Source: Glaciihabitans sp. dw_435
GTDB taxonomy: Bacteria; Actinomycetota; Actinomycetes; Actinomycetales; Microbacteriaceae
Reading direction: 5' to 3'
Assembly (NCBI RefSeq): GCF_018449675.1
Contig: NZ_JAAVUZ010000003.1
Span: 62,001-126,000, forward strand
DNA length: 64,000 bases
Made by a program: the position numbers and the translations under genes. The notes under the pieces were generated by a model, which made no database searches, was not told the DNA's origin, and saw only the letters and a program-made list of their open reading frames with translations. Shown piece after piece: positions 8,749-17,553 of this stretch (positions within the stretch are counted from its first letter, which is position 1; the number at the start of each line of letters is the position of its first letter).

Positions 8749-9362
8749 CTACGCCGATGGGAGACCGAGGCGTTGGTAGTCAACACCAAATGCAAGGGTG
8801 ATGACTTCTCCCGTTGGTCCGTCGTACAGGATCGAGTACACAGGCACGAGCGTGTCCGTTGTCCCGTAGAGCGTCGATTCTGACCTCGTGGGGGAATGGA
8901 CGGTCACGGCCCATACCGGGCGATCCGGTCTTATCCGTGGATCAGATGCGCTGGCGGGGTCGATAGCGCCAACGGCGCGGTACGTCGTGGGGCGGCAATC
9001 GAGACGATGGTCGCGATCTGGTGCTCGGAGAGTCGCGAGCCGTCCAGGGACGGATCGTTAACAGAGACCGAGACAGCACCGGCCGTGATCTCGGCGCGGG
9101 TGTTGAGGTACGGCTCGGCCGCGTTGAACGGCTCGATCGGGCCAAACGAGGTACCGGTGTCTTCCGCTCGGGCCGGAGGCGGGGGAGCGAGGGCCCGCAC
9201 GGCAACTGGAGCAGCGACCAGACGTGGAATTGGAGCGGTCCCGCCCGGCGCATTCTCTGTCGCCGCGGCCGCCGCGTTCGCGCCGGCAACGAGTCCCGCC
9301 GTCAGGATGGTGACACAGAGGAGAGCAACACCTCGCCGGGCGACTCGTGGATCGACAGACAT
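8749..9362 (-). pseudogene. Secreted hypothetical protein gene with a one-base frameshift
   Basis: Read from ATG 9362 (GGAGA ribosome site upstream), the frame encodes a signal peptide (about residues 8-32, ending AAAAAT) and a Pro/Ala-rich exported protein, then stops at 8931 after 143 residues. Adding one C to the run of four at 8989-8992 restores a frame that continues through TTYRAVGAIDPASASDPR and RPVWAVTVHSP to a stop at 8749, giving about 204 residues. The second half has ordered, beta-rich, conserved-looking sequence, so the intact gene was evidently real. The defect lies in a homopolymer, so either a genuine recent mutation, phase variation or a sequencing error is possible. No domain was recognised. 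Confidence 0.7.
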
Positions 9363-9444
9363 GACCGTCTCCGTTACAGCTCGGGTGGTCTGACGTCCAG
9401 TATCGACTAAATCTCATCTCCCGCATAGGTGCGACAACGAAAAC

Positions 9445-9472
9445 GGGCCGCACTCCCACGGGAGTTCGGCCC
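9445..9472 (-). terminator. Hairpin terminator for the small membrane protein gene
   Basis: GGGCCG...CGGCCC with inner ACTCCC...GGGAGT forms a stem broken by one mismatch. On the minus strand it is followed by GTTTTCGTT. It lies downstream of the minus-strand gene 9595-9771. Confidence 0.6.
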
Positions 9473-9594
9473 TTCTATCGAGCGGTGCGGTGCTGAGACC
9501 CAAAGTGCAGTTCGCGTTCACCGGCGGTCGATGTCTGTCGGCGTGCACGGATTCTATAGTCTGCGAGCGTCGCAGCCGTCACGCGAGTGACACC

Positions 9595-9771
9595 TCAGTT
9601 GGGACGATCGGCGTGATCCATGGACTTCCTGGATGCTGATGTATCGGCCGCGTCAGAAGTTCTGGACAGGCGAATCCCGTCCCGAACGGCTGAGCGAATG
9701 ACGAAATACAGGGCGTAGAGGGCTATGGCGATAACAACGACGTTCAAAGCCAGCGCGGATATTGGATCCAT
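9595..9771 (-). CDS. Small single-pass membrane protein, 58 residues
   Basis: Not a recognised family. ATG 9771 is preceded by AGGGTGGAG, a good ribosome site, and gives a protein starting MDPISALALNVVVIAIALYA. It has one transmembrane helix (about 5-27) followed by a basic stretch and a Ser/Asp/Lys-rich hydrophilic tail. The positive charges after the helix predict an outside-N, inside-C topology. The frame is open further upstream but without a better start. Hairpins on both sides suggest an independent transcript. A role cannot be inferred. Confidence 0.6.
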   Translation of the reverse strand: MDPISALALNVVVIAIALYALYFVIRSAVRDGIRLSRTSDAADTSASRKSMDHADRPN

Positions 9772-9871
9772 GTGCTCCACCCTAGAACCGTTCGGGTCGA
9801 AAAGGCGTGGATTCGTCATGTATCCGCTATGACGACGCTGGATGCCTGAAGCCATTTATGTCCAGACAAAG

Positions 9872-9919
9872 ACGAGTCCGCACGAACTGCCAATTCCTTG
9901 GCTGCTCGTGCGGACTCGT
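9872..9919 (-). terminator. Strong hairpin terminator downstream of glnA
   Basis: A perfect 14-bp stem, ACGAGTCCGCACGA (9872-9885) with its complement at 9906-9919, has a second 5-bp stem (GCCAA/TTGGC) inside the loop. It begins 44 bp after the glnA stop codon on the minus strand. Confidence 0.75.
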
Positions 9920-9962
9920 TGCGGACCAAAGCCGCTAGATCCCCGTGATCAGGGCTAGTGGG

Positions 9963-11387
9963 CTATACCCCGAAGTACAGCTCGTACTCGAACGGGGTCG
10001 GGCGCTGTGCGGCCGGGATGATTTCCTTCTCGCGCTTGTAGGCGACCCACGTCTGGATGAGGTCTTCGGTGAAGACACCGCCAGCGGTGAGGAACTCGTG
10101 GTCGGCTTCGAGAGCCTGGAGGGCCTCCTCGAGCGAGCCGGGAACCTGAGGGATGTTCTTGGCTTCCTCGGGAGGAAGCTCGTACAGGTCCTTGTCGACC
10201 GGCTCGTGCGGCTCGATCTTGTTCTTGATTCCGTCGAGGCCGGCCATCATCTGGGCAGCGAACGCGAGGTACGGGTTACCAGAGGCGTCGGGGGCGCGGA
10301 ACTCAATACGCTTTGCCTTCGGGTTGGTACCCGTGATCGGAATGCGGATCGAGGCCGAACGGTTACCGGCCGAGTAGACCAGGTTGACCGGGGCTTCGAA
10401 CCCGGGGATGAGACGACGGTAGGAGTTCAGCGTCGGGTTGGTGAACGCGAGGATCGCCGGCGCGTGCTTGAGCAGACCACCGATGTACCAGCGGGCGAGG
10501 TCGGACAGTCCGCCGTATCCGCTTTCGTCGTAGAACAGCGGGGTGCTGCCGTTCCAGAGCGACTGGTGAGTGTGCATACCGGAACCGTTGTCGCCGAAGA
10601 GCGGCTTGGGCATGAACGTTGCCGTCTTGCCCCACTGCTCGGCGGTGTTCTTGATGATGTACTTGAACTTGAGCAGGTCGTCCGCCGCGTGGACCATGGT
10701 GTCGAAGCGGTAGTTGATCTCCGCCTGGCCACCCGTTCCCACTTCGTGGTGGGCACGCTCGAGGATCAGGCCGGCTTCGATGAGCTTGAGGCTCATGTCG
10801 TCGCGCAGGTCAGCCTGCTTGTCGACGGGGCTCACGGGGAAGTAGCCACCCTTGAACGGCGTCTTGTTGCCGAGGTTTCCGCCTTCTTCGACGCGGCCCG
10901 AGTTCCAGGCTCCCTCATCGGAGTCGACGGAGTAGAAGCTGGTGTTCTGCTTCACTTCGTAGCGCACGTCGTCGAAGATGTAGAACTCGGCCTCGGGGGC
11001 GAAGTACGCGGTGTCGGCGATGCCGGTGGACGCGAGGTACTTCTCCGCCTTCTTGGCAACCTGGCGCGGGTCGCGGGCGTAAATCTCGCCGTTGCGCGGG
11101 TTGTAGATGTCGAAGATCATGATGAGTGTGCGCTCGGTGCGGAACGGGTCAACATACGCCGTCGTCACGTCCGGGATGAGCTGCATGTCCGACTCGTGGA
11201 TCGAAGCGAACCCACGGATCGAAGAGCCGTCGAACAACTGGCCAACGGCGAAGAAGTCTTCGTCGACCGTGGATGCAGGGATGTTGAAGTGCTGCTGTAC
11301 ACCGGGAAGGTCGGTGAAGCGAATATCAAGGAACTTAACGTCGGTGTCCTTGATGAACTTGAGCACCTCGGAAGAATCACTGAACAT
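9963..11387 (-). CDS. glnA: Glutamine synthetase type I (GSI-beta)
   Basis: Main ammonia-assimilating enzyme; forms a cytoplasmic dodecamer. The 474 residues match the usual GSI length. Visible signatures are FDGSSIRGF near residue 52, the ATP/metal segment [18 protein letters not shown], and the adenylylation loop [18 protein letters not shown] with target Tyr402. The last makes it the expected substrate of GlnE encoded at 533-3469. ATG 11387 is preceded by GGAG. Upstream on the same strand is a four-element GlnR-type operator (11461-11498), so expression should rise under nitrogen limitation. Transcription ends at the hairpin 9872-9919. Confidence 0.98.
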   Translation of the reverse strand: MFSDSSEVLKFIKDTDVKFLDIRFTDLPGVQQHFNIPASTVDEDFFAVGQLFDGSSIRGFASIHESDMQLIPDVTTAYVDPFRTERTLIMIFDIYNPRNGEIYARDPRQVAKKAEKYLASTGIADTAYFAPEAEFYIFDDVRYEVKQNTSFYSVDSDEGAWNSGRVEEGGNLGNKTPFKGGYFPVSPVDKQADLRDDMSLKLIEAGLILERAHHEVGTGGQAEINYRFDTMVHAADDLLKFKYIIKNTAEQWGKTATFMPKPLFGDNGSGMHTHQSLWNGSTPLFYDESGYGGLSDLARWYIGGLLKHAPAILAFTNPTLNSYRRLIPGFEAPVNLVYSAGNRSASIRIPITGTNPKAKRIEFRAPDASGNPYLAFAAQMMAGLDGIKNKIEPHEPVDKDLYELPPEEAKNIPQVPGSLEEALQALEADHEFLTAGGVFTEDLIQTWVAYKREKEIIPAAQRPTPFEYELYFGV

Positions 11388-11460
11388 GGAATGGACTCCA
11401 ATGAGCTTGGTACTGAGGGGCTGCGAGCGCAGCCTCAGTAGTCGAGGCTACGGGTAAGGA

Positions 11461-11498
11461 GTTTCGCGAGGGTGACGCCATTGTTTCCGGCATGTTAC
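11461..11498 (-). promoter_or_regulatory. GlnR-type operator upstream of glnA
   Basis: On the minus strand the sequence reads GTAAC-N6-GAAAC-N6-GTCAC-N6-GAAAC, matching all four 5-bp elements of the actinobacterial GlnR box (GTnAC-N6-GAAAC, twice) with exact spacing. It ends 73 bp upstream of the glnA start codon. GlnR is an OmpR-type regulator of nitrogen genes; its gene is not in this window. Confidence 0.85.
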
Positions 11499-11513
11499 GG
11501 GTAGCTACATCGC

Positions 11514-11519
11514 TACACT
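11514..11519 (+). promoter_or_regulatory. -10 element TACACT of a probable leaderless promoter
   Basis: TACACT ends 6 bases before the ATG at 11526, so transcription would start at or next to the start codon of the RDD gene. Confidence 0.5.
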
Positions 11520-11525
11520 GGCCCA

Positions 11526-11933
11526 ATGCCCGAATCGCGCCCCGTTCCCACTGTCTGGCCCGGAAAACGGCTCGGCCTTCCGATGACCGGTTCCCGGTCG
11601 ATTGCCAGAATTGGGCGAAGAATTCTCGCGCTTGCCATCGACTGGGCGCTGAGCGTGCTCATTTCGACCGCGTTCTTCCATTACGACCCCTTCGCCACGC
11701 TGCTCGTCTTCGTGGTGATCCAGGTGGTATTCGTCCTGACGCTGAGTGGCAGCATCGGTCATCTCCTGCTCGGGCTGCGTGTGGTCCGTATCGAGGGCGG
11801 GGGATACGTGGGTGTCTGGCGACCGTTCGTCCGCGCCATCCTGATCGCCATCGTCATCCCGGCCGTCATTTGGGACCGCGACCAGCGCGGTATGCACGAC
11901 CGTCTGCTCAGCACGGCCCTCGTTCTTCGCTAG
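11526..11933 (+). CDS. RDD family membrane protein
   Basis: A 135-residue inner-membrane protein of the RDD family, whose function is unknown in actinobacteria. After a basic N-terminus it has hydrophobic segments at about 30-50, 55-80 and 98-115, with the family features RRILALAIDW, GHLLLGLRVVRI and IWDRDQRGMHDRLLST; the last holds the R/D-rich signature. No Shine-Dalgarno sequence is present; a -10 box directly before the ATG suggests a leaderless transcript. It is divergent from glnA and convergent with the DUF4191 gene, a grouping often seen near actinobacterial glnA. Confidence 0.85.
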   Translation: MPESRPVPTVWPGKRLGLPMTGSRSIARIGRRILALAIDWALSVLISTAFFHYDPFATLLVFVVIQVVFVLTLSGSIGHLLLGLRVVRIEGGGYVGVWRPFVRAILIAIVIPAVIWDRDQRGMHDRLLSTALVLR

Positions 11934-12011
11934 GGGTTGGCAGCATCTCCCGGACGCCCCGGCCGCGAGCCCGACCGAAAGGCGGCGCGGAGTCCCGTCG
12001 CGGGCAACGCA

Positions 12012-12044
12012 CGAATCCCCGGCCGAGGATCGACCGGGGATTCG
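12012..12044. terminator. Bidirectional hairpin between the RDD and DUF4191 genes
   Basis: CGAATCCCCGG (12012-12022) pairs perfectly with CCGGGGATTCG (12034-12044) across an 11-base loop. It sits between two convergent genes and could stop both transcripts. Confidence 0.65.
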
Positions 12045-12093
12045 GATGAAGCGTGGCGCGCAGGTTTCGACAGCAGTCGTGCGCCGCAGAGAA

Positions 12094-12804
12094 CTAGCGG
12101 GGACGGGGCGCGCGGGCCTTGAACGGGTCGACGCCCTTAGGAATGGGCAGGCCGCCCTTGCCCTTGCTCAGCGAGCTGAGGCGGTTGCTCACGGCGATGA
12201 TCTCCTGCTTGCGCAGAACCGGCTTGATCTTGCGCAGACGACCGGCGAGCTTGTGCAGCGGCACGGACTCCGCGTCGGGACCGACGTAGAGGAAGCTCAC
12301 GGGCACGTTCGGAAGGATGCGCGTGATGTTGCGGCGCTCCTCCTCCAGCATGCGCTGGGTGCGCGACTGGGGCCCCTCGCCGATGAGTGCGACTCCACCC
12401 CGACCAACGGCGCGGTAGATCGCGTCCTGGGTGCGGGGGCTGACGTTGATGGGCATCTCGCTTGCCTGCCATCCACGGCGCAGCGAACTCTTCAGCACCG
12501 CACCGACGGCGCCGGGCTGGCCGGCGATCTGCGAGTAGGCAGCCTTCTCAGCGCGACGGCCGAGAATGATGAGGAATGCCAGTACGCCACCGAGCACACC
12601 GGCGACGATGTACAGGATGAGTCCGACAACGCTGTCGCTGGACAGCAGAACGCCGAGTCCGACTGCCACGATGATCGGCAGGAGGAATCCGAGCAGCAGG
12701 TACCACACCGCCATCGAGTCGTAGCGACGTGTCATGTTGAACACGTCGTACATCTGTTTGATGCGGCCGGGCTCTTTATTGGGGTCTTTTTTGGTGCGTG
12801 CCAT
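12094..12804 (-). CDS. DUF4191 family membrane protein
   Basis: A 236-residue protein of an actinobacterial family with no assigned role. The N-terminus is Lys-rich (MARTKKDPNKEPGR), two close transmembrane helices follow (about 33-52 and 57-78), and a basic cytoplasmic domain forms the rest, including RRGWQASEMPINVSPRTQDA and GRGGVALIGEG. ATG 12804 is used because the protein then begins at the conserved MARTKK; the open frame continues upstream without support. No ribosome site is evident. In actinobacteria the gene is commonly found near glnA and the lipoyl enzymes, as here. Confidence 0.85.
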   Translation of the reverse strand: MARTKKDPNKEPGRIKQMYDVFNMTRRYDSMAVWYLLLGFLLPIIVAVGLGVLLSSDSVVGLILYIVAGVLGGVLAFLIILGRRAEKAAYSQIAGQPGAVGAVLKSSLRRGWQASEMPINVSPRTQDAIYRAVGRGGVALIGEGPQSRTQRMLEEERRNITRILPNVPVSFLYVGPDAESVPLHKLAGRLRKIKPVLRKQEIIAVSNRLSSLSKGKGGLPIPKGVDPFKARAPRPR

Positions 12805-12937
12805 GCGATAAGGATACGGCCACCGCGGACCCCGCGTGGCATGCCACCGACTCCTCCACTGTGGCCGGATCGCGGGCGGTTCCCACAGATGCTGTGAGGG
12901 ACCGGAAAGCGGATGTCCCTGCGCCGATGATTTTCCT

Positions 12938-14551
12938 ATGCCCACTGCCGACATCCCCCCGATGCTCGCCGGGTATCGCGTCATCCGCACGCTCGGCGTT
13001 GGCTCCCGCGCCACCGTCTACCTGGGCACGCCGGGGGAGCGGCCGACACCGTCGGATGAGGATTCGCCACAGCCGGAGGCACCGACACCTGTCGCGATCA
13101 AGGTCTTCACCGCGGCTTCGGCAGACAGCGTTGCGAACGAGATCCGCGCGCTCGAAGCGGCCTCGATGATTCCGGCCCCAGCCTCGCAGCACTGTGTACG
13201 GCTGCTGGATCTCGCGACCACTGCGGCGGCGCCCCCGACACTCGTTCTCTCCCGGGCTCCCCGCGGGAGCGTCGCGCAGCTCCTGCACGACCGGGTGTCG
13301 TTGGAGGCGGGCGAAGCCGTCACCATTCTCGCCCCGCTGGCACAGTGCATCCGCGGACTCCACGCGGCCGGTGTCGCGCACTCGCGGGTCAGCGCCACTA
13401 CCGTGCACTTCGGCGCCGCCGGCGAGCCCATCGTGGTGGGCTTTGGCCACGCGGTGGTCTTTCCCGCCGGATCGTCGCCTGCGTATCGCGAATCTCTCTC
13501 CGAGATTGCTGCCGATCATCAGCGTCTCGCGCACCTCACCGAGCTCGTGTTGTGTCGAGTGCGGGAGCTGGATGCGAACGCGGGTGTGCAGAGGCTTCTC
13601 GCCTGGACTTCGAATGGTGCTGCCGCCGATCCGCTCTTTGCCGCCGCGCTCGAAGAGCGACTGTTCGCCCTCGCCCCGGCGCAGCCTGTCGAATTCGCCC
13701 GCGGGGAGCGCCCAGAAGTGCCGTCCCGCGTGGGTGCCGCCGTCTTCGCAGGATTGAGTCCGGCGCGGGCGGATGCTCGGGCGGATGCTCCTGCAGGCCG
13801 CGTATTCGCACGGTCACCGTCGGGCGTCCCTCTGCCCGCTGTGCCACTGTCAGCGGTGGCATCGGCCATCGCCACCACGCGCGCCCGCGCTCTCGCGTCA
13901 CTGCGCCGCGTTCGCCGACCCGTCTGGGCAATCTTCGGGGGTGTCCTGATCGCGCTCACCGCGGCCGTGATGTTCATCCCGGCGGGTGCGCCGACGGCCG
14001 GTCGGGGCCCGTACGGCGACTTAACCCGGGCGCCGCCACCTGCCACGATTCCGTCCTCGTCGCCGGCGCCGCCCAGCCCGGCGGTGCAGCCGGGGTCGAC
14101 AGCTCGGCCGGTGGCTCCGTCCACGGGCGCGCCGGCGTCCACGGGCGCGCCGGCCTCCACGGGCGCGCCGGCCTCCACGGGCGCGCCGCCGTCACCGTCC
14201 GACGGCGACGAGGACGCCGTGGCGGGCCCAGATCCGCTCCTGGCCCTGCCGGTGTTGCTGGCCGCGCGGGAGCGCTGCTTTCACGACCTATCCGTGCTCT
14301 GCCTCGACGACGCCGACCACGCGGGCTCAAGCGCACTCGGTGACGACCGCGCCGCGATCAGGCAGATCCTCGCCGGCGGTGAAGTCCCTCCCGGCGTGCT
14401 GCCGGCGGCTCCGAAGCCCGTGCTCGTCGAGAGGTTGGGGGATTCAGCCCTGGTGGCACTGGGGCCTGGCGGGAAAAGCACACAGCCGGCGTCCGTCCTC
14501 ATGATCAGGACGGACGCCGGCTGGCGCTTCAGGGAGTGGGTAACGCCCTAG
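12938..14551 (+). CDS. Membrane-anchored serine/threonine protein pseudokinase
   Basis: Cytoplasmic kinase-like domain (about 8-270), one transmembrane helix (about 328-350), a low-complexity outer linker with four STGAPA repeats, and an outer domain of about 120 residues with no recognised family. The glycine loop ([10 protein letters not shown], 19-28), the ATP lysine (VAIK, K55) and a helix-C glutamate (NEIRALE, E68) are kept. The catalytic loop reads [10 protein letters not shown] instead of HRDxKxxN, and the DFG motif reads GFG (168-170). Both catalytic aspartates are therefore missing, so it should bind but not transfer phosphate. ATG 12938 is chosen as the last start before the kinase fold; no ribosome site is clear. 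It converges on the E2 gene, the two stop codons sharing CTAG. Confidence 0.75.
   Translation: MPTADIPPMLAGYRVIRTLGVGSRATVYLGTPGERPTPSDEDSPQPEAPTPVAIKVFTAASADSVANEIRALEAASMIPAPASQHCVRLLDLATTAAAPPTLVLSRAPRGSVAQLLHDRVSLEAGEAVTILAPLAQCIRGLHAAGVAHSRVSATTVHFGAAGEPIVVGFGHAVVFPAGSSPAYRESLSEIAADHQRLAHLTELVLCRVRELDANAGVQRLLAWTSNGAAADPLFAAALEERLFALAPAQPVEFARGERPEVPSRVGAAVFAGLSPARADARADAPAGRVFARSPSGVPLPAVPLSAVASAIATTRARALASLRRVRRPVWAIFGGVLIALTAAVMFIPAGAPTAGRGPYGDLTRAPPPATIPSSSPAPPSPAVQPGSTARPVAPSTGAPASTGAPASTGAPASTGAPPSPSDGDEDAVAGPDPLLALPVLLAARERCFHDLSVLCLDDADHAGSSALGDDRAAIRQILAGGEVPPGVLPAAPKPVLVERLGDSALVALGPGGKSTQPASVLMIRTDAGWRFREWVTP
14120..14191 (+). repeat. Four 18-bp tandem repeats encoding STGAPA
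   Basis: Four in-frame units of TCCACGGGCGCGCCGGCS lie in the linker of the pseudokinase just outside the membrane. The near-identity of the units suggests recent expansion, so copy number may vary between strains. Confidence 0.85.
14483..14523 (-). terminator. 17-bp-stem terminator for the E2 gene, inside the pseudokinase coding end
   Basis: CAGCCGGCGTCCGTCCT (14483-14499) pairs perfectly with 14507-14523 around a 7-base loop. On the minus strand it lies 25 bp after the E2 stop and is followed by TGTGCTTTTCCC, so it has the form of an intrinsic terminator for that operon. The same bases code for the last residues of the pseudokinase on the plus strand. Confidence 0.75.
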
Positions 14552-16020
14552 ATGCCGAGGTTACGAGCGAAGTCGCCCGCTTCGAGACGCTTCTTGACCG
14601 CGACGAGGAATCCGGCGGCGTCGGCACCGTCGACGATGCGGTGATCGTACGACAGGGCCAGGTACACCGTGGAGCGGATCGCGATGGCGTCCGAGCCACC
14701 CGCGCTGATGACGACGGGCTTCTTGGCAACGATTCCGGTGCCGAGGATCGCGACCTGCGGAAGGAAGACGATCGGGGTGTCGAACAGCGCGCCGCGTGAG
14801 CCGGTGTTCGTCAGGGTGAAGGTACCCCCGGCGAGCTCGTCGGGCTTCAGCTTGTTGGCGCGGGTGCGGGCGGCGAGATCCGCGATCTGCGCGGCGAGGC
14901 CGGCAAGGTCGAGGTCACTCGCGTTGCGAACGACGGGAGTCAGCAGGCCACGCTCGGTGTCCACGGCGATGCTCAGGTTCTCGTGGTCCGGGTACACGAT
15001 GGTGTCGCCATCGATGGTCGCGTTGATGATCGGGTAGGTCTTCAGCGCTTCGACCGCGGCGAGGGCAAAGAACGGAAGGAAGGAGAGCTTGTTGCCCGTC
15101 TTCTCGAGGAACTGGTTCTTCACCTTGTCGCGGAATGCGGCGACAAGCGTGACATCCACTTCAATGACCGACGTCAGCTGGGCCGAGGTCTGCATGGAGA
15201 TGACGGCGCGCTCGGCGACGACCTTACGCAAGCGGGACATCGGGACGGTGGTTCCGCGGAGAGCGGAGACCTCGAGCTCGGCGGCGGGAGCCGCGGATAC
15301 CTCGGCGGCAGCCTCGGGCGCCGGAGCCGGAATGGCGGCGAGAACGTCCTGCTTGCGGATGCGTCCACCAACGCCGGTGCCGGTGACGGTCGCCAGGTCG
15401 ATGCCACTGTCGTGCGCAAGCTTGCGCACAATCGGCGTCACGTAGCCAGCGTTGGAGTCATCGGCGGGTGCCTCGGCAACGGGCGCAGCCGGAGCCGGAG
15501 CCGGTGCTGCTGCAACGGGCGCCGGTGCTGCGGCGGGCTCGGGCGCTGCGACGGGTGCAGGGGCGGCGGCAACGGGCGCTGCTGCAACCGGTGCGGGAGC
15601 TGCTGCCGGAGCGGGGTCGACGGGAGCGGGCTCCGGTGCGGCGGGAGCGGCGGGTGCTGCTTCCTCCGGCTCGGGTGCCTCGGTCGACGGAACTTCGGCG
15701 ACGGGCTCGTTGGGAGTCTCGTTGGCGGGCGTCTCCGCCGGAGCCTCGTCGGCGGCGGGAGCCGGAGCGTCGCCGCTTCCGCTTCCGTCACCGATCGTCA
15801 CGAGAGGAGTGCCCACCTCGACGGTCTCATCCTCGGCGACCAGGATCGCTTCGATCACGCCGGCGATAGGCGAGGGGATCTCTGTATCGACCTTGTCGGT
15901 CGATACTTCGAGCAGAGGCTCGTCAACCTCGACCCGATCTCCCACGTTCTTCAACCAGCGGGTAACCGTACCCTCGGTGACACTCTCTCCGAGTGCCGGA
16001 AGGTTGACGGATTCGCTCAT
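14548..16020 (-). CDS. sucB: Dihydrolipoamide acyltransferase (E2) of a 2-oxoacid dehydrogenase complex
   Basis: Transfers the acyl group from lipoamide to CoA in the 2-oxoglutarate and/or pyruvate dehydrogenase complex. The 490 residues hold one lipoyl domain (1-78, lipoylated Lys43 in STDKVDTE), a very long Ala/Pro/Glu linker (about 80-190), an E3/E1-binding domain ([17 protein letters not shown]) and the catalytic domain with SYDHRIVDG (His460). Some actinobacterial homologues, such as mycobacterial DlaT, have two lipoyl domains; only one is seen here. The gene follows lpdA, which encodes the E3 partner, by 68 bp. Whether it serves pyruvate or 2-oxoglutarate cannot be settled, because E1 is not in the window; the symbol is therefore tentative. 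Confidence 0.9.
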   Translation of the reverse strand: MSESVNLPALGESVTEGTVTRWLKNVGDRVEVDEPLLEVSTDKVDTEIPSPIAGVIEAILVAEDETVEVGTPLVTIGDGSGSGDAPAPAADEAPAETPANETPNEPVAEVPSTEAPEPEEAAPAAPAAPEPAPVDPAPAAAPAPVAAAPVAAAPAPVAAPEPAAAPAPVAAAPAPAPAAPVAEAPADDSNAGYVTPIVRKLAHDSGIDLATVTGTGVGGRIRKQDVLAAIPAPAPEAAAEVSAAPAAELEVSALRGTTVPMSRLRKVVAERAVISMQTSAQLTSVIEVDVTLVAAFRDKVKNQFLEKTGNKLSFLPFFALAAVEALKTYPIINATIDGDTIVYPDHENLSIAVDTERGLLTPVVRNASDLDLAGLAAQIADLAARTRANKLKPDELAGGTFTLTNTGSRGALFDTPIVFLPQVAILGTGIVAKKPVVISAGGSDAIAIRSTVYLALSYDHRIVDGADAAGFLVAVKKRLEAGDFARNLGI

Positions 16021-16088
16021 CAGTGTTGCTCCTTATTCACAGGTTCTGCCTGTCTAGCTTAGTTCTGGCTGTGCGCGAAGCGCGTTAG

Positions 16089-17462
16089 TTACATTGCGTG
16101 GAGTGGCTTACCCGCGAGTGCGAGGAATGCCTCTCCGAGAGCTTCGTTCTGGGTGGGGTGCGCGTGAATCAACGGAGCGATGTCTTCGGGGTACGCCTCC
16201 CAGTTGACGGCAAGCTGCGCCTCACCGATGAGCTCACCGACGCGGGCGCCGATCATGTGAACTCCGACGATGGGACCATCGTTGACTCGGACGACCTTGA
16301 CGATTCCCGAGGTTCCGATGATGTGGCTCTTGCCATTGCCGGCGAGGTTGTAGTCGTACGACGTGATCGAGTCGGCACCGTAGCGCTCGGCGGCCTTGGC
16401 CTCCGAGAGACCGACCGAGGCAACCTCGGGGTCGCTGTAGGTGACCTTGGGGATGTTCACGTCTTCGATGATGACGGGCTTGAGTCCGGCGAGCTCTTCG
16501 GCGACGAAGATTCCCTGCTGGAATCCGCGGTGAGCAAGCTGCAGTCCGGGAACGATGTCGCCGACAGCGTAGAGGCCGGGGATGCTCGTCTCGAGACGGT
16601 CGTTGGTGATGACGAAGCCGCGGTCCATGGTGACACCGACTTCTTCGAAGCCGAGGTTTGCGGTCGACGGTCCACGACCGACGGCGACGAGCAGCAGCTC
16701 GGCCTCGATGGTCTCGCCGTTCTCCAGCGTCACAACGACGCCGTTCTCGTCCTGCGTCACGCTCTGGAAGCGCACGCCGAGTGAGAAGTTAATGCCGCGC
16801 TTGCGGAACGCACGCTCGAACTGCTTGCTGATCGCCTCGTCCTCGTTGGGCACGAGGTGTGGAAGAGCCTCGATGATCGAGACATCCGCCCCCCACGACT
16901 TCCAGACGCTGGAGAACTCGACACCGATGACACCGCCACCGAGAACGGCGACCTTCTTCGGGATGAAGTCGAGTTCGAGCGCCTGCTCGGAGGTGATGAC
17001 GCGGCCGCCGATTTCGAGGCCGGGAAGCGAGCGGGAGTAGGAACCCGTCGCGAGGATCACGTTCTTGCCGGTCACCGTGATGTCGCCGACCTGAACGGTC
17101 GTGGGGGAGGTCAGTCGACCAGCACCCTCGATCGTCGTGATGCCACGGGCCTTGATGAGTCCCTGGAGTCCCTTGTACTTGCTCGAGACGATTCCCTCGC
17201 GGTACGTGGTGACGGCAGCCATGTCGATGCCCTCGAACGAGGCGGTGACCCCGTACTTGGACGACTCGCGGGTCACGTCAGCGACCTCCGCCGAGTGCAG
17301 CAGGGCCTTCGTCGGGATACACCCGACGTGGAGGCAGGTGCCACCGACCTTGCCCTTTTCGATGAGGCCTACCGTGAGGCCCAACTGGCTTGCCCGCAGA
17401 GCGGCGGCATATCCACCGCTGCCTGCGCCAAGTACTACCAGGTCAAAATTCTGTTCCGACAC
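16089..17462 (-). CDS. lpdA: Dihydrolipoamide dehydrogenase (E3)
   Basis: FAD enzyme that re-oxidises dihydrolipoamide on E2 with NAD+. The 457-residue protein has the FAD motif GAGSGGYAAA at residues 12-21, the redox disulfide GGTCLHVGCIPTK (Cys43, Cys48), the NAD motif GGGVIGVEFSSV and the C-terminal HAHPTQNEALGEAF with the catalytic His-Glu pair. All key residues are present. It lies between pepA and the E2 gene on the minus strand; the 68-bp gap to E2 and 91-bp gap from pepA leave room for separate promoters, but an lpdA-E2 operon is likely. Confidence 0.97.
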   Translation of the reverse strand: MSEQNFDLVVLGAGSGGYAAALRASQLGLTVGLIEKGKVGGTCLHVGCIPTKALLHSAEVADVTRESSKYGVTASFEGIDMAAVTTYREGIVSSKYKGLQGLIKARGITTIEGAGRLTSPTTVQVGDITVTGKNVILATGSYSRSLPGLEIGGRVITSEQALELDFIPKKVAVLGGGVIGVEFSSVWKSWGADVSIIEALPHLVPNEDEAISKQFERAFRKRGINFSLGVRFQSVTQDENGVVVTLENGETIEAELLLVAVGRGPSTANLGFEEVGVTMDRGFVITNDRLETSIPGLYAVGDIVPGLQLAHRGFQQGIFVAEELAGLKPVIIEDVNIPKVTYSDPEVASVGLSEAKAAERYGADSITSYDYNLAGNGKSHIIGTSGIVKVVRVNDGPIVGVHMIGARVGELIGEAQLAVNWEAYPEDIAPLIHAHPTQNEALGEAFLALAGKPLHAM

Positions 17463-17553
17463 CCAGCAACTCCCTTGTGCATCAGGATTGTGCGACCAGC
17501 CAACGGGATCTGTCAGCGGTCGGAGGGCGAGACTTGCTCGCCATAAAACCTTA

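Noticed and set aside
9945-11441. 498-codon open frame on the plus strand across glnA
   Set aside because: It lies fully antisense to a near-perfect glutamine synthetase, has arginine/valine/glycine-rich composition typical of high-GC shadow frames, and matches no family.
14120-14191. CRISPR-like array
   Set aside because: The units are contiguous 18-bp in-frame coding repeats with no spacers and no cas genes.
14983-16062. Plus-strand Gly/Cys/Arg-rich frame opposite the E2 linker
   Set aside because: It is the complement of the Ala/Pro linker of the acyltransferase; the repetitive composition has no independent support.
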